The position numbers and the translations under genes were made by a program. This document shows, in pieces, positions 1 through 6,387 of a stretch of DNA of 15,305 nucleotides. The notes beneath the pieces were generated by a model. It was not told where the DNA came from. It worked only from the letters and a program-made list of their open reading frames with translations, and made no database searches. How positions within the stretch are numbered: the stretch's first letter is position 1; each line of letters starts with the position of its first letter. Source of the DNA: Limnochordia bacterium (GTDB lineage Bacteria; Bacillota; Limnochordia; Darwinibacteriales; DTU012); NCBI GenBank assembly GCA_007116995.1, contig SKHL01000122.1:1-15305 (forward strand), in the 5' to 3' direction.

Positions 1-2078
1 ATACTATCCATCTCCGTTTGTGAGCGGAATTTGGACATCACTCGCCGCAACCGGTCGGATTCCCCCGGTGTAAACCCCGCTATTTTTGTGGCGATCTCAA
101 TCACTTGTTCTTGAAATAAAACAACGCCATACGTTTTCTTTAGGATGGGTTCTAGTTTTGGATGAATATAACTAGCTTGCTCTAACCCATGACGTCGTGC
201 GAGGAAGGGTTCTACCATATTCCCTTTAATTGGGCCTGGTCGGATAAGAGCCACACTAGCCACCAAGTCCTCTATATTATCGGCTTTGAGTCGAGATTGA
301 AGATTACGTTGGGCCGGACTCTCTAACTGAAATACCCCTACTGTATCCCCTTTGTTAAGCATTTGATAGGTCGCTTGATCGTCAAGGGGGATTTGTTCGT
401 AGGGTACTTGGTTAGTAAACTTTAAGTGCGCATTTACTTCTTGAACCGCGGATAGAGTGCGAAGGGATAATAAGTCTAGTTTTATTAACCCTAGATCTTC
501 GATCGTATTCTTATCAAATTGAATGATGCGGACACCTTTGGCTGCCACTTGTAGCGGGCTAATAGTATTTAATGGCGGACCACTGACCACTAAACCACCT
601 AAGTGGGTTCCCATATGACGTGGATAGCCTGTTATCTTTTGGCAAAACTGAATTAACTCTTGATACTTTTCTAACTGCAAGGGATGATTTTTCAATTCTG
701 GTAAGACGCTAAGAATCTTGCTAATACCATCGGCGGGAATAAAGTGGGGAATGCCCTTAGTAATTCTTTTAAGCTCTTCTTCCGAGTAACCCCAGGCTTT
801 ACCTAAGTCCCTTAGGCTAGATCGAGCGTGATAGCTCGCGAAGGTACAGACCGAGGCGACATGCTGTTTCCCATATTTTTGATAGACATAATCAGCCACC
901 TGATCTCGTTTTGTTGCATCAAAATCAATATCTATATCTGGTTTCTGGGCTCGTTCTAAACTCAAAAACCGCTCAAACAATAAGCCTCGTCCAATCGCGT
1001 CCACATTGGTAATCTCCAAACAATAGGCTACGGCCGAATCAGCGGCCGAACCCCGTCCTGCATACCGAATATCTTGAGATTTGACGTATTGCACTATATC
1101 CCAGACCACCAAAAAGTAGTCATCTACCGCTAATTTTTTGATAATTGATAGTTCGTGGGAGATGCGTTGTTTAATCTTGGCTGTAATGTTCGAGTAACGA
1201 CGATTTACTCCTTGCCACACTAAGTGAGCTAAAAATTGATTCGAACTACCAAATCCTAGAGGAGGTTGATACCTAGGGAAAGAATTTCTTCTTAGTGGAA
1301 GTGCGACCTCGCATCGCTCGGCAATTACGGTTGTATTGATGATCGCTTGAGGATATTGTTTAAACCGTTCCTCAAGTTCCCGTGGGGAAACGAAGAAATT
1401 TTCCCCATTTAGAGGTCGGGCGGGATGGATATCCGGGATCTTTGTTAGGGTTCGAATGCAAACAAACAAGTCGTGTACTTTATAGTCTTCCCTCTCAAGA
1501 TAGTGTACATTATTTGTAGCCACTATCGGTATTTCCGTGTGTTCATGTAGCTCGAATAAACCTGCTAATAACTGTTTCGTTCGGGGAAGATAAGAATTTG
1601 ACATTTCTATATAAACGTTCTCTTGACCGAATATATCCACTAGCTTGTTTGAAAAATTGAGTGCTTGTACATATTGCCGGCGCAGAATAGATTGACAAAT
1701 GAACGAGCGCCGGCAACCGGTTAGTAGAATTAGTCCTTGATTGTATTGGATTAATGTGTCCCAGGATACCTTTGGTTTTACGTTATGCGCAATAAAACTA
1801 GTGGTTAGGATCTGACAGATGTTTTGATAGCCCAGGTTGTTGTGGGCTAAAAGAGTTAAGTGATACCCGTCAGCTGTCGTTATTTCTACCCCTTGAATGG
1901 GTTTAATACCAAGTTTTTCTGCTTGGGTGTGTAGCTCCACCGCCCCACTAAGATTGTGATGATCTGTTATGGCTAAAGCGGGCATATCGAAACTAGCAGC
2001 CTTCTTCAGATAGGCGCTAATCGAGGACGTGCCGTCTAAAAAAGAGTATGGAGAATGAACATGTAAATGCACAAACAT
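1..2078 (-). CDS. dnaE: DNA polymerase III alpha subunit, DnaE/ImuC type (3' part missing at window edge)
   Basis: The minus frame is open from an ATG at 2078 to the left edge: 692 codons with no stop, so the C-terminal third or so is outside the window. An SD-like AGGTGAT lies a few bases before the ATG. The N-terminus is a PHP domain (HLHVHS at residues 4-9, TDHHN, GVEI, and NNVHYL farther on). The family C polymerase core follows, with PDIDIDF at 380-386 giving catalytic Asp381 and Asp383, and the third Asp at 535 in LDLLSLRTL. All three catalytic Asp appear present, so it should be an active replicative-fold polymerase. It follows imuB-like and DUF6504-like genes, which by established precedent favours the error-prone DnaE2/ImuC lesion-bypass role. 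Residues alone do not separate DnaE2 from DnaE1, and a gene elsewhere for the main replicase is assumed. The family call is secure; the subtype is an inference from context. Confidence 0.9.
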   Translation of the reverse strand, partial: MFVHLHVHSPYSFLDGTSSISAYLKKAASFDMPALAITDHHNLSGAVELHTQAEKLGIKPIQGVEITTADGYHLTLLAHNNLGYQNICQILTTSFIAHNVKPKVSWDTLIQYNQGLILLTGCRRSFICQSILRRQYVQALNFSNKLVDIFGQENVYIEMSNSYLPRTKQLLAGLFELHEHTEIPIVATNNVHYLEREDYKVHDLFVCIRTLTKIPDIHPARPLNGENFFVSPRELEERFKQYPQAIINTTVIAERCEVALPLRRNSFPRYQPPLGFGSSNQFLAHLVWQGVNRRYSNITAKIKQRISHELSIIKKLAVDDYFLVVWDIVQYVKSQDIRYAGRGSAADSAVAYCLEITNVDAIGRGLLFERFLSLERAQKPDIDIDFDATKRDQVADYVYQKYGKQHVASVCTFASYHARSSLRDLGKAWGYSEEELKRITKGIPHFIPADGISKILSVLPELKNHPLQLEKYQELIQFCQKITGYPRHMGTHLGGLVVSGPPLNTISPLQVAAKGVRIIQFDKNTIEDLGLIKLDLLSLRTLSAVQEVNAHLKFTNQVPYEQIPLDDQATYQMLNKGDTVGVFQLESPAQRNLQSRLKADNIEDLVASVALIRPGPIKGNMVEPFLARRHGLEQASYIHPKLEPILKKTYGVVLFQEQVIEIATKIAGFTPGESDRLRRVMSKFRSQTEMDS

Positions 2079-2117
2079 ATAATCACCTATTGTTAGCTAT
2101 AGTTTTTAAGCTGGATC

Positions 2118-2330
2118 TCAATCCTGAATTCGGTAGAGGATCCATTGGTTATCAGCAGCGTAATGATGTAACTCAAACCAACGATTATTTGCAATTACTT
2201 GATAAATATAAATTTCTGTTTCACCAATCCACCATTGCCCACACTCCCGCCAGTGCTCCTGAATTTTATCTACTTGGTATTTGCGGCGGAAGTAAAACGA
2301 AGACGGAATTCCGTGCTCGATCTCAACCAA
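2118..2330 (-). CDS. Small DUF6504-like protein of the imuB-dnaE cassette
   Basis: This 70-residue protein lies between the ImuB-like gene (stop at 2350) and the polymerase gene (start at 2078). It has the layout I recall for DUF6504: GIPSSF, a basic RRKYQV strand, then WRECGQWW, and a C-terminal WILYRIQD. It is rich in Trp and Tyr and has no membrane segment. Members of this family are known near imuB/dnaE2 genes in other phyla; its function is unknown, and an accessory role in the mutasome is inferred from position only. The start is unclear. TTG at 2330 is the first conventional start but has no SD, while family-like residues (INQQIL) continue upstream in frame, where only ATT/ATC/ATA codons occur. 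Coupling to the end of imuB is likely. Confidence 0.68.
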   Translation of the reverse strand: MVEIEHGIPSSFYFRRKYQVDKIQEHWRECGQWWIGETEIYIYQVIANNRWFELHHYAADNQWILYRIQD

Positions 2331-2349
2331 TATTTGCTGGTTAATAAAC

Positions 2350-3459
2350 TTAGAGATAGGACGACTCCCACATTTCTAAAACCTTCTCTCGACGGGATAT
2401 TTTTAGATCAAGCAATTGATGGGCCAAGCGAGCTTTTACGGAACTTAATTGGGCTTTAGTAGGACTCTCAAAAAAAATGTCTAACTGTTTAGCCCTATGC
2501 TTTTCAACGTGTACGCCACGTATTCCAAGCTGGACGATGGGTTCTTTGGGTAAGTGGTGGGATAAAACACGAATCAGCGTCTCCTTATCCCGGGTAGACT
2601 GGGGAAGGGTTTTTGTTGTTTCAAACGTCTGGGTTCCGGTGTCATAATGTAAGGCGAGTTGACGAACCACTTGGTTCGTTGCGATTAGTTGCTGTTCAAT
2701 ATTCTCCGCACCCAATTTAAAAAAGGGGATTAACTCTGGTTGGGTTATGGTCCCTTGGACATGGGGATTGGTTCGAAAATCTATTTCCCAGGTAATTATG
2801 GCCAGAGAAACGGGACTAAATGGGTGAATATCCTTTCCTAGGGCTAATTGAACCATCTCAGTGGCTTGGTTACCAAAGTGATATTTTAATTGGGAGGTAG
2901 GTATTTTACTTAACTCTCCGATAGTGTGGACTCCTAATTTATGTAACTGAGCCTTGTCTGATATTGGCAACCAATCGATGGATAGATTTCGTAAAAATAC
3001 GTCTTCTTCTTCAGGAGCCACTAGGGTGCCAGAGCGAGAATGGGCGGCTAGTTTAGCCATAATCTTACTAGACCCGGCCCCCCAGATTCCAGACATGTTT
3101 TTTGCTTCCAGATGGTCAATAAAATCTTGTCCGAATTCTTTGACCGGTAGGTGATCGGGTATTTGGCCATACCAAGCATGAGGGTACTCAATTTCAAATT
3201 GGTCTGTCCAGTTCATGAAGAAGTTTAGCATCTTCTTGGTCTGTCCTGCAAAGTCTTGGATATCAATGGGGATTATTTCTATGCCTGGAAACCTCCTTTT
3301 TAGTTGCGCTAGTGGAGTGGCGCAACCGATTCCTTTATCCTGCAATCCCGGGGAATAGTCCCAAATTCGATTGTGATATACCATAACCTTGTCTTGATTT
3401 GACATATATTTGGTTGTTGCATTAACATAAAAATGACGAATTCCAAAATAGAGAAACAT
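2350..3459 (-). CDS. imuB: ImuB-like catalytically dead Y-family polymerase homologue
   Basis: I chose the ATG at 3459 (369 aa). It follows AAAGGGG at suitable spacing, begins at the Y-family first strand (FLYFGIRHFY), and sits about 30 bases after the predicted transcription start. The longer reading to 3648 would run through the promoter. The fold is Y-family: palm and finger region, then a helix-hairpin-helix stretch (IWGAGSSKIMAKLA; LGVHTIGELSKIP), then a little-finger-like domain. The metal-binding carboxylates are absent: the first-motif Asp is replaced (YFGIRHFY), and the SxDE motif reads FEIEYPH. QLDIFF at about 325-330 resembles the QLxLF beta-clamp-binding peptide. In known mutasomes ImuB is a non-catalytic adaptor linking the clamp to DnaE2/ImuC. 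The downstream DUF6504-like and dnaE genes support this. No imuA gene is seen between the promoter and imuB. Confidence 0.82.
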   Translation of the reverse strand: MFLYFGIRHFYVNATTKYMSNQDKVMVYHNRIWDYSPGLQDKGIGCATPLAQLKRRFPGIEIIPIDIQDFAGQTKKMLNFFMNWTDQFEIEYPHAWYGQIPDHLPVKEFGQDFIDHLEAKNMSGIWGAGSSKIMAKLAAHSRSGTLVAPEEEDVFLRNLSIDWLPISDKAQLHKLGVHTIGELSKIPTSQLKYHFGNQATEMVQLALGKDIHPFSPVSLAIITWEIDFRTNPHVQGTITQPELIPFFKLGAENIEQQLIATNQVVRQLALHYDTGTQTFETTKTLPQSTRDKETLIRVLSHHLPKEPIVQLGIRGVHVEKHRAKQLDIFFESPTKAQLSSVKARLAHQLLDLKISRREKVLEMWESSYL

Positions 3460-3496
3460 AGCTACTACCCCTTTGCAAACGTTTGATCGTAACTTA

Positions 3497-3525
3497 ATTG
3501 TATAGCGAACATCAGTTTGTGTCAA
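3497..3525 (-). promoter_or_regulatory. Sigma-A promoter of the imuB operon
   Basis: Read on the minus strand there is a perfect -35 TTGACA (3525-3520), a 17-base spacer, and a -10 TACAAT (3502-3497) with one mismatch to TATAAT. The predicted transcript starts near 3490, about 30 bases before the ImuB ATG and just before its SD. The spacer carries a LexA-box-like dyad, listed separately. Confidence 0.75.
3506..3519 (-). promoter_or_regulatory. LexA (SOS) box-like operator
   Basis: The minus strand reads CAAACTGATGTTCG. Compared with the Bacillus-type LexA box CGAACRNRYGTTYC it matches about 11 of 14 positions, including AAC and GTTC half-sites separated by four bases. It lies wholly between the -35 and -10 hexamers, where a bound repressor would block polymerase. 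Control of imuB/dnaE2 cassettes by LexA is established in several phyla, so the placement makes biological sense. The left half-site is imperfect, so this is a candidate only. Confidence 0.55.
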
Positions 3526-3565
3526 GTGGATAATGTTAGCAAATTTATGGAGGTTGGTGGATGTT

Positions 3566-4324
3566 TTGCAGATAACGTTTTTAGGTACAGGCACATCCCA
3601 TGGGGTGCCGGTAATAGGATGTGAGTGCCCTGTTTGTACCAGTAACAATGGGAAGGATAAACGGACGCGTTCTTCGATTTTGGTAGAGACAGAAGGGAAG
3701 AGTTTGTTAATCGATACGGCTAATGAGTTTCGCCTGCAAGCATTACAAGAGGGGATAAAGAAGATTGATGCAGTATTATATACCCACTGCCATGCTGATC
3801 ATGTCTTTGGATTCGATGATTTAAGAATTTTTAGCCAGCGTTCGGGTAAATCTATCCCCATTTATGGTAATCCAACAACAATAGATGAAATTTATCAGGT
3901 GTTTAGTTATGTATTTCGGAAAACACAGAAGGGAGGCGGGAAGCCCCAAGTTAATCCGATTAAGGTAGAAGGAGGATTTGCGGTAGAGGGTGTAGATGTG
4001 CTCCCAATTCCTATATATCATGGGGTATTGCCTATCTATGGATACCGTATTGGCCGGATGGCCTATATTACTGATTGTAGTCAGCTTCCTCGGGAATCTA
4101 AGGCTTTGTTACAAGATCTAGATCTGTTAATTCTAGGCGTAATCCGATATCAGCCTCATTCTACTCACTTCCATGTGGATGCAGCGATAGGTTTAGTGAG
4201 TGAATTATTACCAAAACGCACCTATTTTACGCATATTTCCCACTACCTAGCCCACGAAGACGTAAATGCCCGATTGCCTCGGGGAATAGAGCTTGCCTAT
4301 GATGGTTTGAAAATGAAAATATAA
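3566..4324 (+). CDS. MBL-fold metallohydrolase, PhnP-like
   Basis: The TTG at 3566 (252 aa) is preferred over the ATG at 3533. The protein then begins at the conserved first strand (QITFLGTGTSHGVP), GGAGG and GGTGG lie just upstream, and the earlier ATG falls close to the divergent imuB promoter. The metallo-beta-lactamase motif is THCHADH, with His74, His76, Asp78 and His79. The early GCECPVC cysteine cluster and GTGTSHGVP are typical of the PhnP-like branch, some members of which cleave cyclic phosphodiesters such as phosphoribosyl 1,2-cyclic phosphate. Later metal ligands are plausible at ITDCS and at THFHVDA or THISHY. No phn genes are nearby, so a role in phosphonate use is not supported and the substrate is unknown. 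It is divergent from imuB across a 106-base spacer. I could not identify a convincing promoter for it. Confidence 0.85.
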   Translation: MQITFLGTGTSHGVPVIGCECPVCTSNNGKDKRTRSSILVETEGKSLLIDTANEFRLQALQEGIKKIDAVLYTHCHADHVFGFDDLRIFSQRSGKSIPIYGNPTTIDEIYQVFSYVFRKTQKGGGKPQVNPIKVEGGFAVEGVDVLPIPIYHGVLPIYGYRIGRMAYITDCSQLPRESKALLQDLDLLILGVIRYQPHSTHFHVDAAIGLVSELLPKRTYFTHISHYLAHEDVNARLPRGIELAYDGLKMKI

Positions 4325-4388
4325 AGTCATTCTCTAGGGTTGTTAGCATATAGTGTAGTAAAGCAACTTAGAGTAGGAGTGACGGGTT

Positions 4389-4961
4389 ATGCAAATTGGT
4401 GACGTTGTCCGCAGGTTTAGCAAAACCCCGCTCAAACATCGGATGAGTAAATACTTGCTAGAATATTTGTTGGAGAATCAAGATTTACTTAGTCGAGTAC
4501 AGTTTGTTACTACACGAGCGTCTTTATCAGACACCATGATAGTGGCACAAGCCGGAGCGGATGGTCCTTCATTTGAACTGGAATTAGGTGCGGAAGACCG
4601 GGATGAGGTATCGTTAGTTAATGGACGTTTAGTAAAGCAAACGAAACGAAATAGAGCTTATTGGGTTCATGATCCTGTGCAGGCTGTAGAAGTGTTGCGG
4701 AAGTTTTCAGGAATTTTGCATGTTCAATTTGTCTTCTTAGGTTGTGCTCCCCACTGGTATGATGTAGTTACAAATGGTTTTGAGAAGGAATCATGTCCTG
4801 ATTTTTCCCAGGTGATACAAGAACAGACAGAATTAGCTATTAGTGGTATTATTTTAAAGGCTGAAGTCGATTTGGCTCTAAGAGAGGGAAATAAAGATGT
4901 CTTTTATGAGAAGGTGAAGGCGTATAAAGAAGTGTGTAATAGTTGTCTGTGGGAGTTATAA
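4389..4961 (+). CDS. YpiB/UPF0302-like protein with IDEAL-like C-terminus
   Basis: This 190-residue soluble protein starts at an ATG with AGGAGTG upstream. The N-terminal part (LKHRMSKYLLEYLLEN, then LLSRVQFVTTRASLSDTMIVA) resembles, from memory, the N-terminal domain of Bacillus YpiB (UPF0302). The C-terminus (ILKAEVDLALREGNKDVFYE) fits the short IDEAL domain pattern: a helix with acidic, Asp/Ala and Gly positions followed by an F-containing helix. The middle (about 70-125) looks diverged, and Trp/His/Cys residues cluster there (YWVHDP, LGCAPHWYD). Function is unknown. It lies between the MBL-fold gene and signal peptidase I, with an inverted repeat after its stop. The resemblance is from motif memory, so a lineage-specific hypothetical protein remains possible. 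Confidence 0.55.
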   Translation: MQIGDVVRRFSKTPLKHRMSKYLLEYLLENQDLLSRVQFVTTRASLSDTMIVAQAGADGPSFELELGAEDRDEVSLVNGRLVKQTKRNRAYWVHDPVQAVEVLRKFSGILHVQFVFLGCAPHWYDVVTNGFEKESCPDFSQVIQEQTELAISGIILKAEVDLALREGNKDVFYEKVKAYKEVCNSCLWEL

Positions 4962-4987
4962 AATTGGTTTAAAATAGTGTATCTGCT

Positions 4988-5020
4988 ATCCTGCCTAGTG
5001 TGATCATAGCTAGGCAGGAT
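4988..5020 (+). terminator. Inverted repeat after the YpiB-like gene, possible terminator
   Basis: A perfect 11-base inverted repeat (ATCCTGCCTAG / CTAGGCAGGAT) encloses an 11-base loop. It starts 27 bases after the stop codon. Only three T residues follow, so as an intrinsic terminator it is weak. The loop contains the small palindrome TGATCA, and a protein-binding site or RNA-processing hairpin is an alternative. Confidence 0.45.
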
Positions 5021-5032
5021 TTCGTATAGTGG

Positions 5033-5061
5033 TTGTGGTATTATCAATAAGATGATAGAAT
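5033..5061 (+). promoter_or_regulatory. Candidate sigma-A promoter of signal peptidase I
   Basis: TTGTGG (5033-5038), a 17-base spacer and TAGAAT (5056-5061) give a fair sigma-A match. It lies just after the preceding inverted repeat and about 58 bases before the lepB ATG. The -35 element is weak. Confidence 0.4.
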
Positions 5062-5118
5062 AACTACTTGAGGGAATTTCGTTGAATCAGGTATCGATTA
5101 TCAGAAAAAGGTGATAAA

Positions 5119-5676
5119 ATGCAGTCAACAAAAAAGCAGAAGAGTCCCGTGCGAGAATGGTTAGAAGCTATTATCGGGTCAGTGATCTTAACAGCGTTTA
5201 TTATAACATTTATAGCACAGTCCTTTTCCGTGCAGGGGTCTTCTATGATGCCTACTCTACAAAACAATCAGAGACTGTTAGTGGATAAGCTATCGTACCG
5301 ATTTACCGAGCCATCTCATGGAGAAGTTATCGTATTTAAGTACCCAATCAACCCAAGAGAGGAATTTATTAAACGAGTAATCGGTGTTCCAGGGGATACA
5401 GTGGCCATTGCTCAAGGGAACTTATATGTAAATGGTGAACTTATCGAAGAAGACTATATTAGTGAACCGGCAGTTAGAGGGTTTTTATCGCAGGAAGTAC
5501 CAGAGGATCATTACTTTGTGTTAGGGGATAATCGCAATAATAGTATGGATAGCAGAGACCCTCGAGTGAGTTTTGTACCTAAAGAATTAGTGGTAGGGCG
5601 AGCTATCTGGTCCTATTGGCCATTGTCTCGACTTGAGATTATGCGCCAGCCCGAAATCTTTGCATCACGTAATTAA
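5119..5676 (+). CDS. lepB: Signal peptidase I
   Basis: This 185-residue membrane protease of the S26 family cleaves signal peptides from exported proteins. One N-terminal membrane segment (about 16-36) anchors it, as is usual for short Gram-positive type I enzymes. Box B holds the nucleophile Ser42 (QGSSMMPTL). Lys85 in EEFIKRVIGVPGD is the general base, and box E is GDNRNNSMDSRD (136-147). All catalytic elements are present and the length is normal. AAAGGTG precedes the ATG. It appears to be a single-gene unit, with a candidate promoter before it and a strong terminator after it. The bacterium may carry further paralogues, as is common in Bacillota; this window cannot show that. Confidence 0.95.
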   Translation: MQSTKKQKSPVREWLEAIIGSVILTAFIITFIAQSFSVQGSSMMPTLQNNQRLLVDKLSYRFTEPSHGEVIVFKYPINPREEFIKRVIGVPGDTVAIAQGNLYVNGELIEEDYISEPAVRGFLSQEVPEDHYFVLGDNRNNSMDSRDPRVSFVPKELVVGRAIWSYWPLSRLEIMRQPEIFASRN

Positions 5677-5680
5677 ACGT

Positions 5681-5714
5681 AAAAACAAGGGGGTGTGTAC
5701 TCCCTTGTTTTTTT
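5681..5714. terminator. Intrinsic terminator, likely bidirectional
   Basis: AAAAACAAGGG pairs with CCCTTGTTTTT around a ten-base loop, starting five bases after the lepB stop, and a run of T residues follows on the plus strand. On the minus strand the same stem ends in TTTTT, so it can also serve the convergent DUF502 gene, whose stop is only a few bases away. Confidence 0.85.
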
Positions 5715-5739
5715 GAGAAGGACTATATGTTCTTCTCAA
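5713..5739. repeat. Hairpin repeat copy 1, overlapping the DUF502 gene end
   Basis: TTGAGAAGGAC and GTTCTTCTCAA form an 11-base stem with one G-T pair and a TATAT loop. It spans the last codons and the stop of the DUF502 gene. It closely resembles the hairpin at 11463-11483: 19 of 23 bases are identical over the shared core. Both copies sit between convergent genes. Confidence 0.6.
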
Positions 5740-6319
5740 GCTCGTATACTGGAACTAATACACCTCCAGAGATGATTAGCTTAAAGGCTTCTTCTACACT
5801 CATCCTCAAGTAAATGCAATCCTCCTTGGGTATGACCAAGAAGAAACCAGAGGTGGGGTTAGGGGTGGTAGGGATAAATACGGTTACACAGCGTGCTGAA
5901 ATTTTTGATTGGATTTCTCCTTTGCTTTTTGAAGTTACAAAGGCTAGGGAATAAACACCGTTTTTTGGGTATTGGATCATAACCACTTGTTTAAAGGAAT
6001 CCTTGGTTGTGGAATTAGAAAAGGCATCTAATAATTGCTTCACTCCCAGATATATATTACGAACAATGGGAATTCTCAAAAATATACGTTCGCCTAAGCC
6101 AATCAGCCGGCGTCCGATTACATTGGTTGCGATCATCCCTGTACCCAAAATCATCAAGAGGGTTAGGCCGGCACCAGCACCCGGAACGGGACGACCAACT
6201 AAGGTAGCAATGATATTACCGAGGATCCCGTCTATAATAAGAAATCCAGTAATAAGCAAATACAACGTTACTACTAAGGGCAGTAGTACAAACAAACCGG
6301 TAATAAAATATCGACGCAT
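5723..6319 (-). CDS. DUF502 family membrane protein
   Basis: This 198-residue integral membrane protein has an N-terminal hydrophobic segment starting MRRYFITGLFVLLPLVVT (about 4-30) and a second segment around 50-68. A conserved middle follows (LRIPIVRNIYLGVKQLLDAF), then a soluble domain with the family-typical FIPTTPNPTSGF and VIPKEDC stretches. Length and layout match DUF502, which is widespread and without an established function. The ATG at 6319 follows a GAGG-containing SD. It is divergent from the patatin-like gene (68-base spacer) and convergent with lepB, sharing the terminator at 5681-5714. Its stop codon lies inside the hairpin repeat at 5713-5739. Confidence 0.88.
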   Translation of the reverse strand: MRRYFITGLFVLLPLVVTLYLLITGFLIIDGILGNIIATLVGRPVPGAGAGLTLLMILGTGMIATNVIGRRLIGLGERIFLRIPIVRNIYLGVKQLLDAFSNSTTKDSFKQVVMIQYPKNGVYSLAFVTSKSKGEIQSKISARCVTVFIPTTPNPTSGFFLVIPKEDCIYLRMSVEEAFKLIISGGVLVPVYELEKNI

Positions 6320-6387
6320 TTTCTCAACCTCTCAAAAATAAGTTTGTGTTATAGGACTACCTGCGTGCTAGAAAAAGGAGGATACAC

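Noticed and set aside
2048..2459. Plus-strand ORFs of 98 and 86 codons across the DUF6504-like gene
   Set aside because: They are antisense to a better-supported gene, with no SD and no recognisable fold.
3533..3565. ATG start 11 codons upstream for the MBL-fold gene
   Set aside because: No SD precedes it, and the extra residues are not part of the family's first strand; GGAGG/GGTGG sites sit before the TTG at 3566.
3460..3648. A 63-codon N-terminal extension of the ImuB-like ORF
   Set aside because: It would run through the predicted promoter and LexA-like box, lacks family resemblance, and the ATG at 3459 has its own SD.
6003..6341. 112-codon plus-strand ORF antisense to the DUF502 gene
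   Set aside because: Lies opposite the conserved membrane protein and lacks an SD or recognisable domain.
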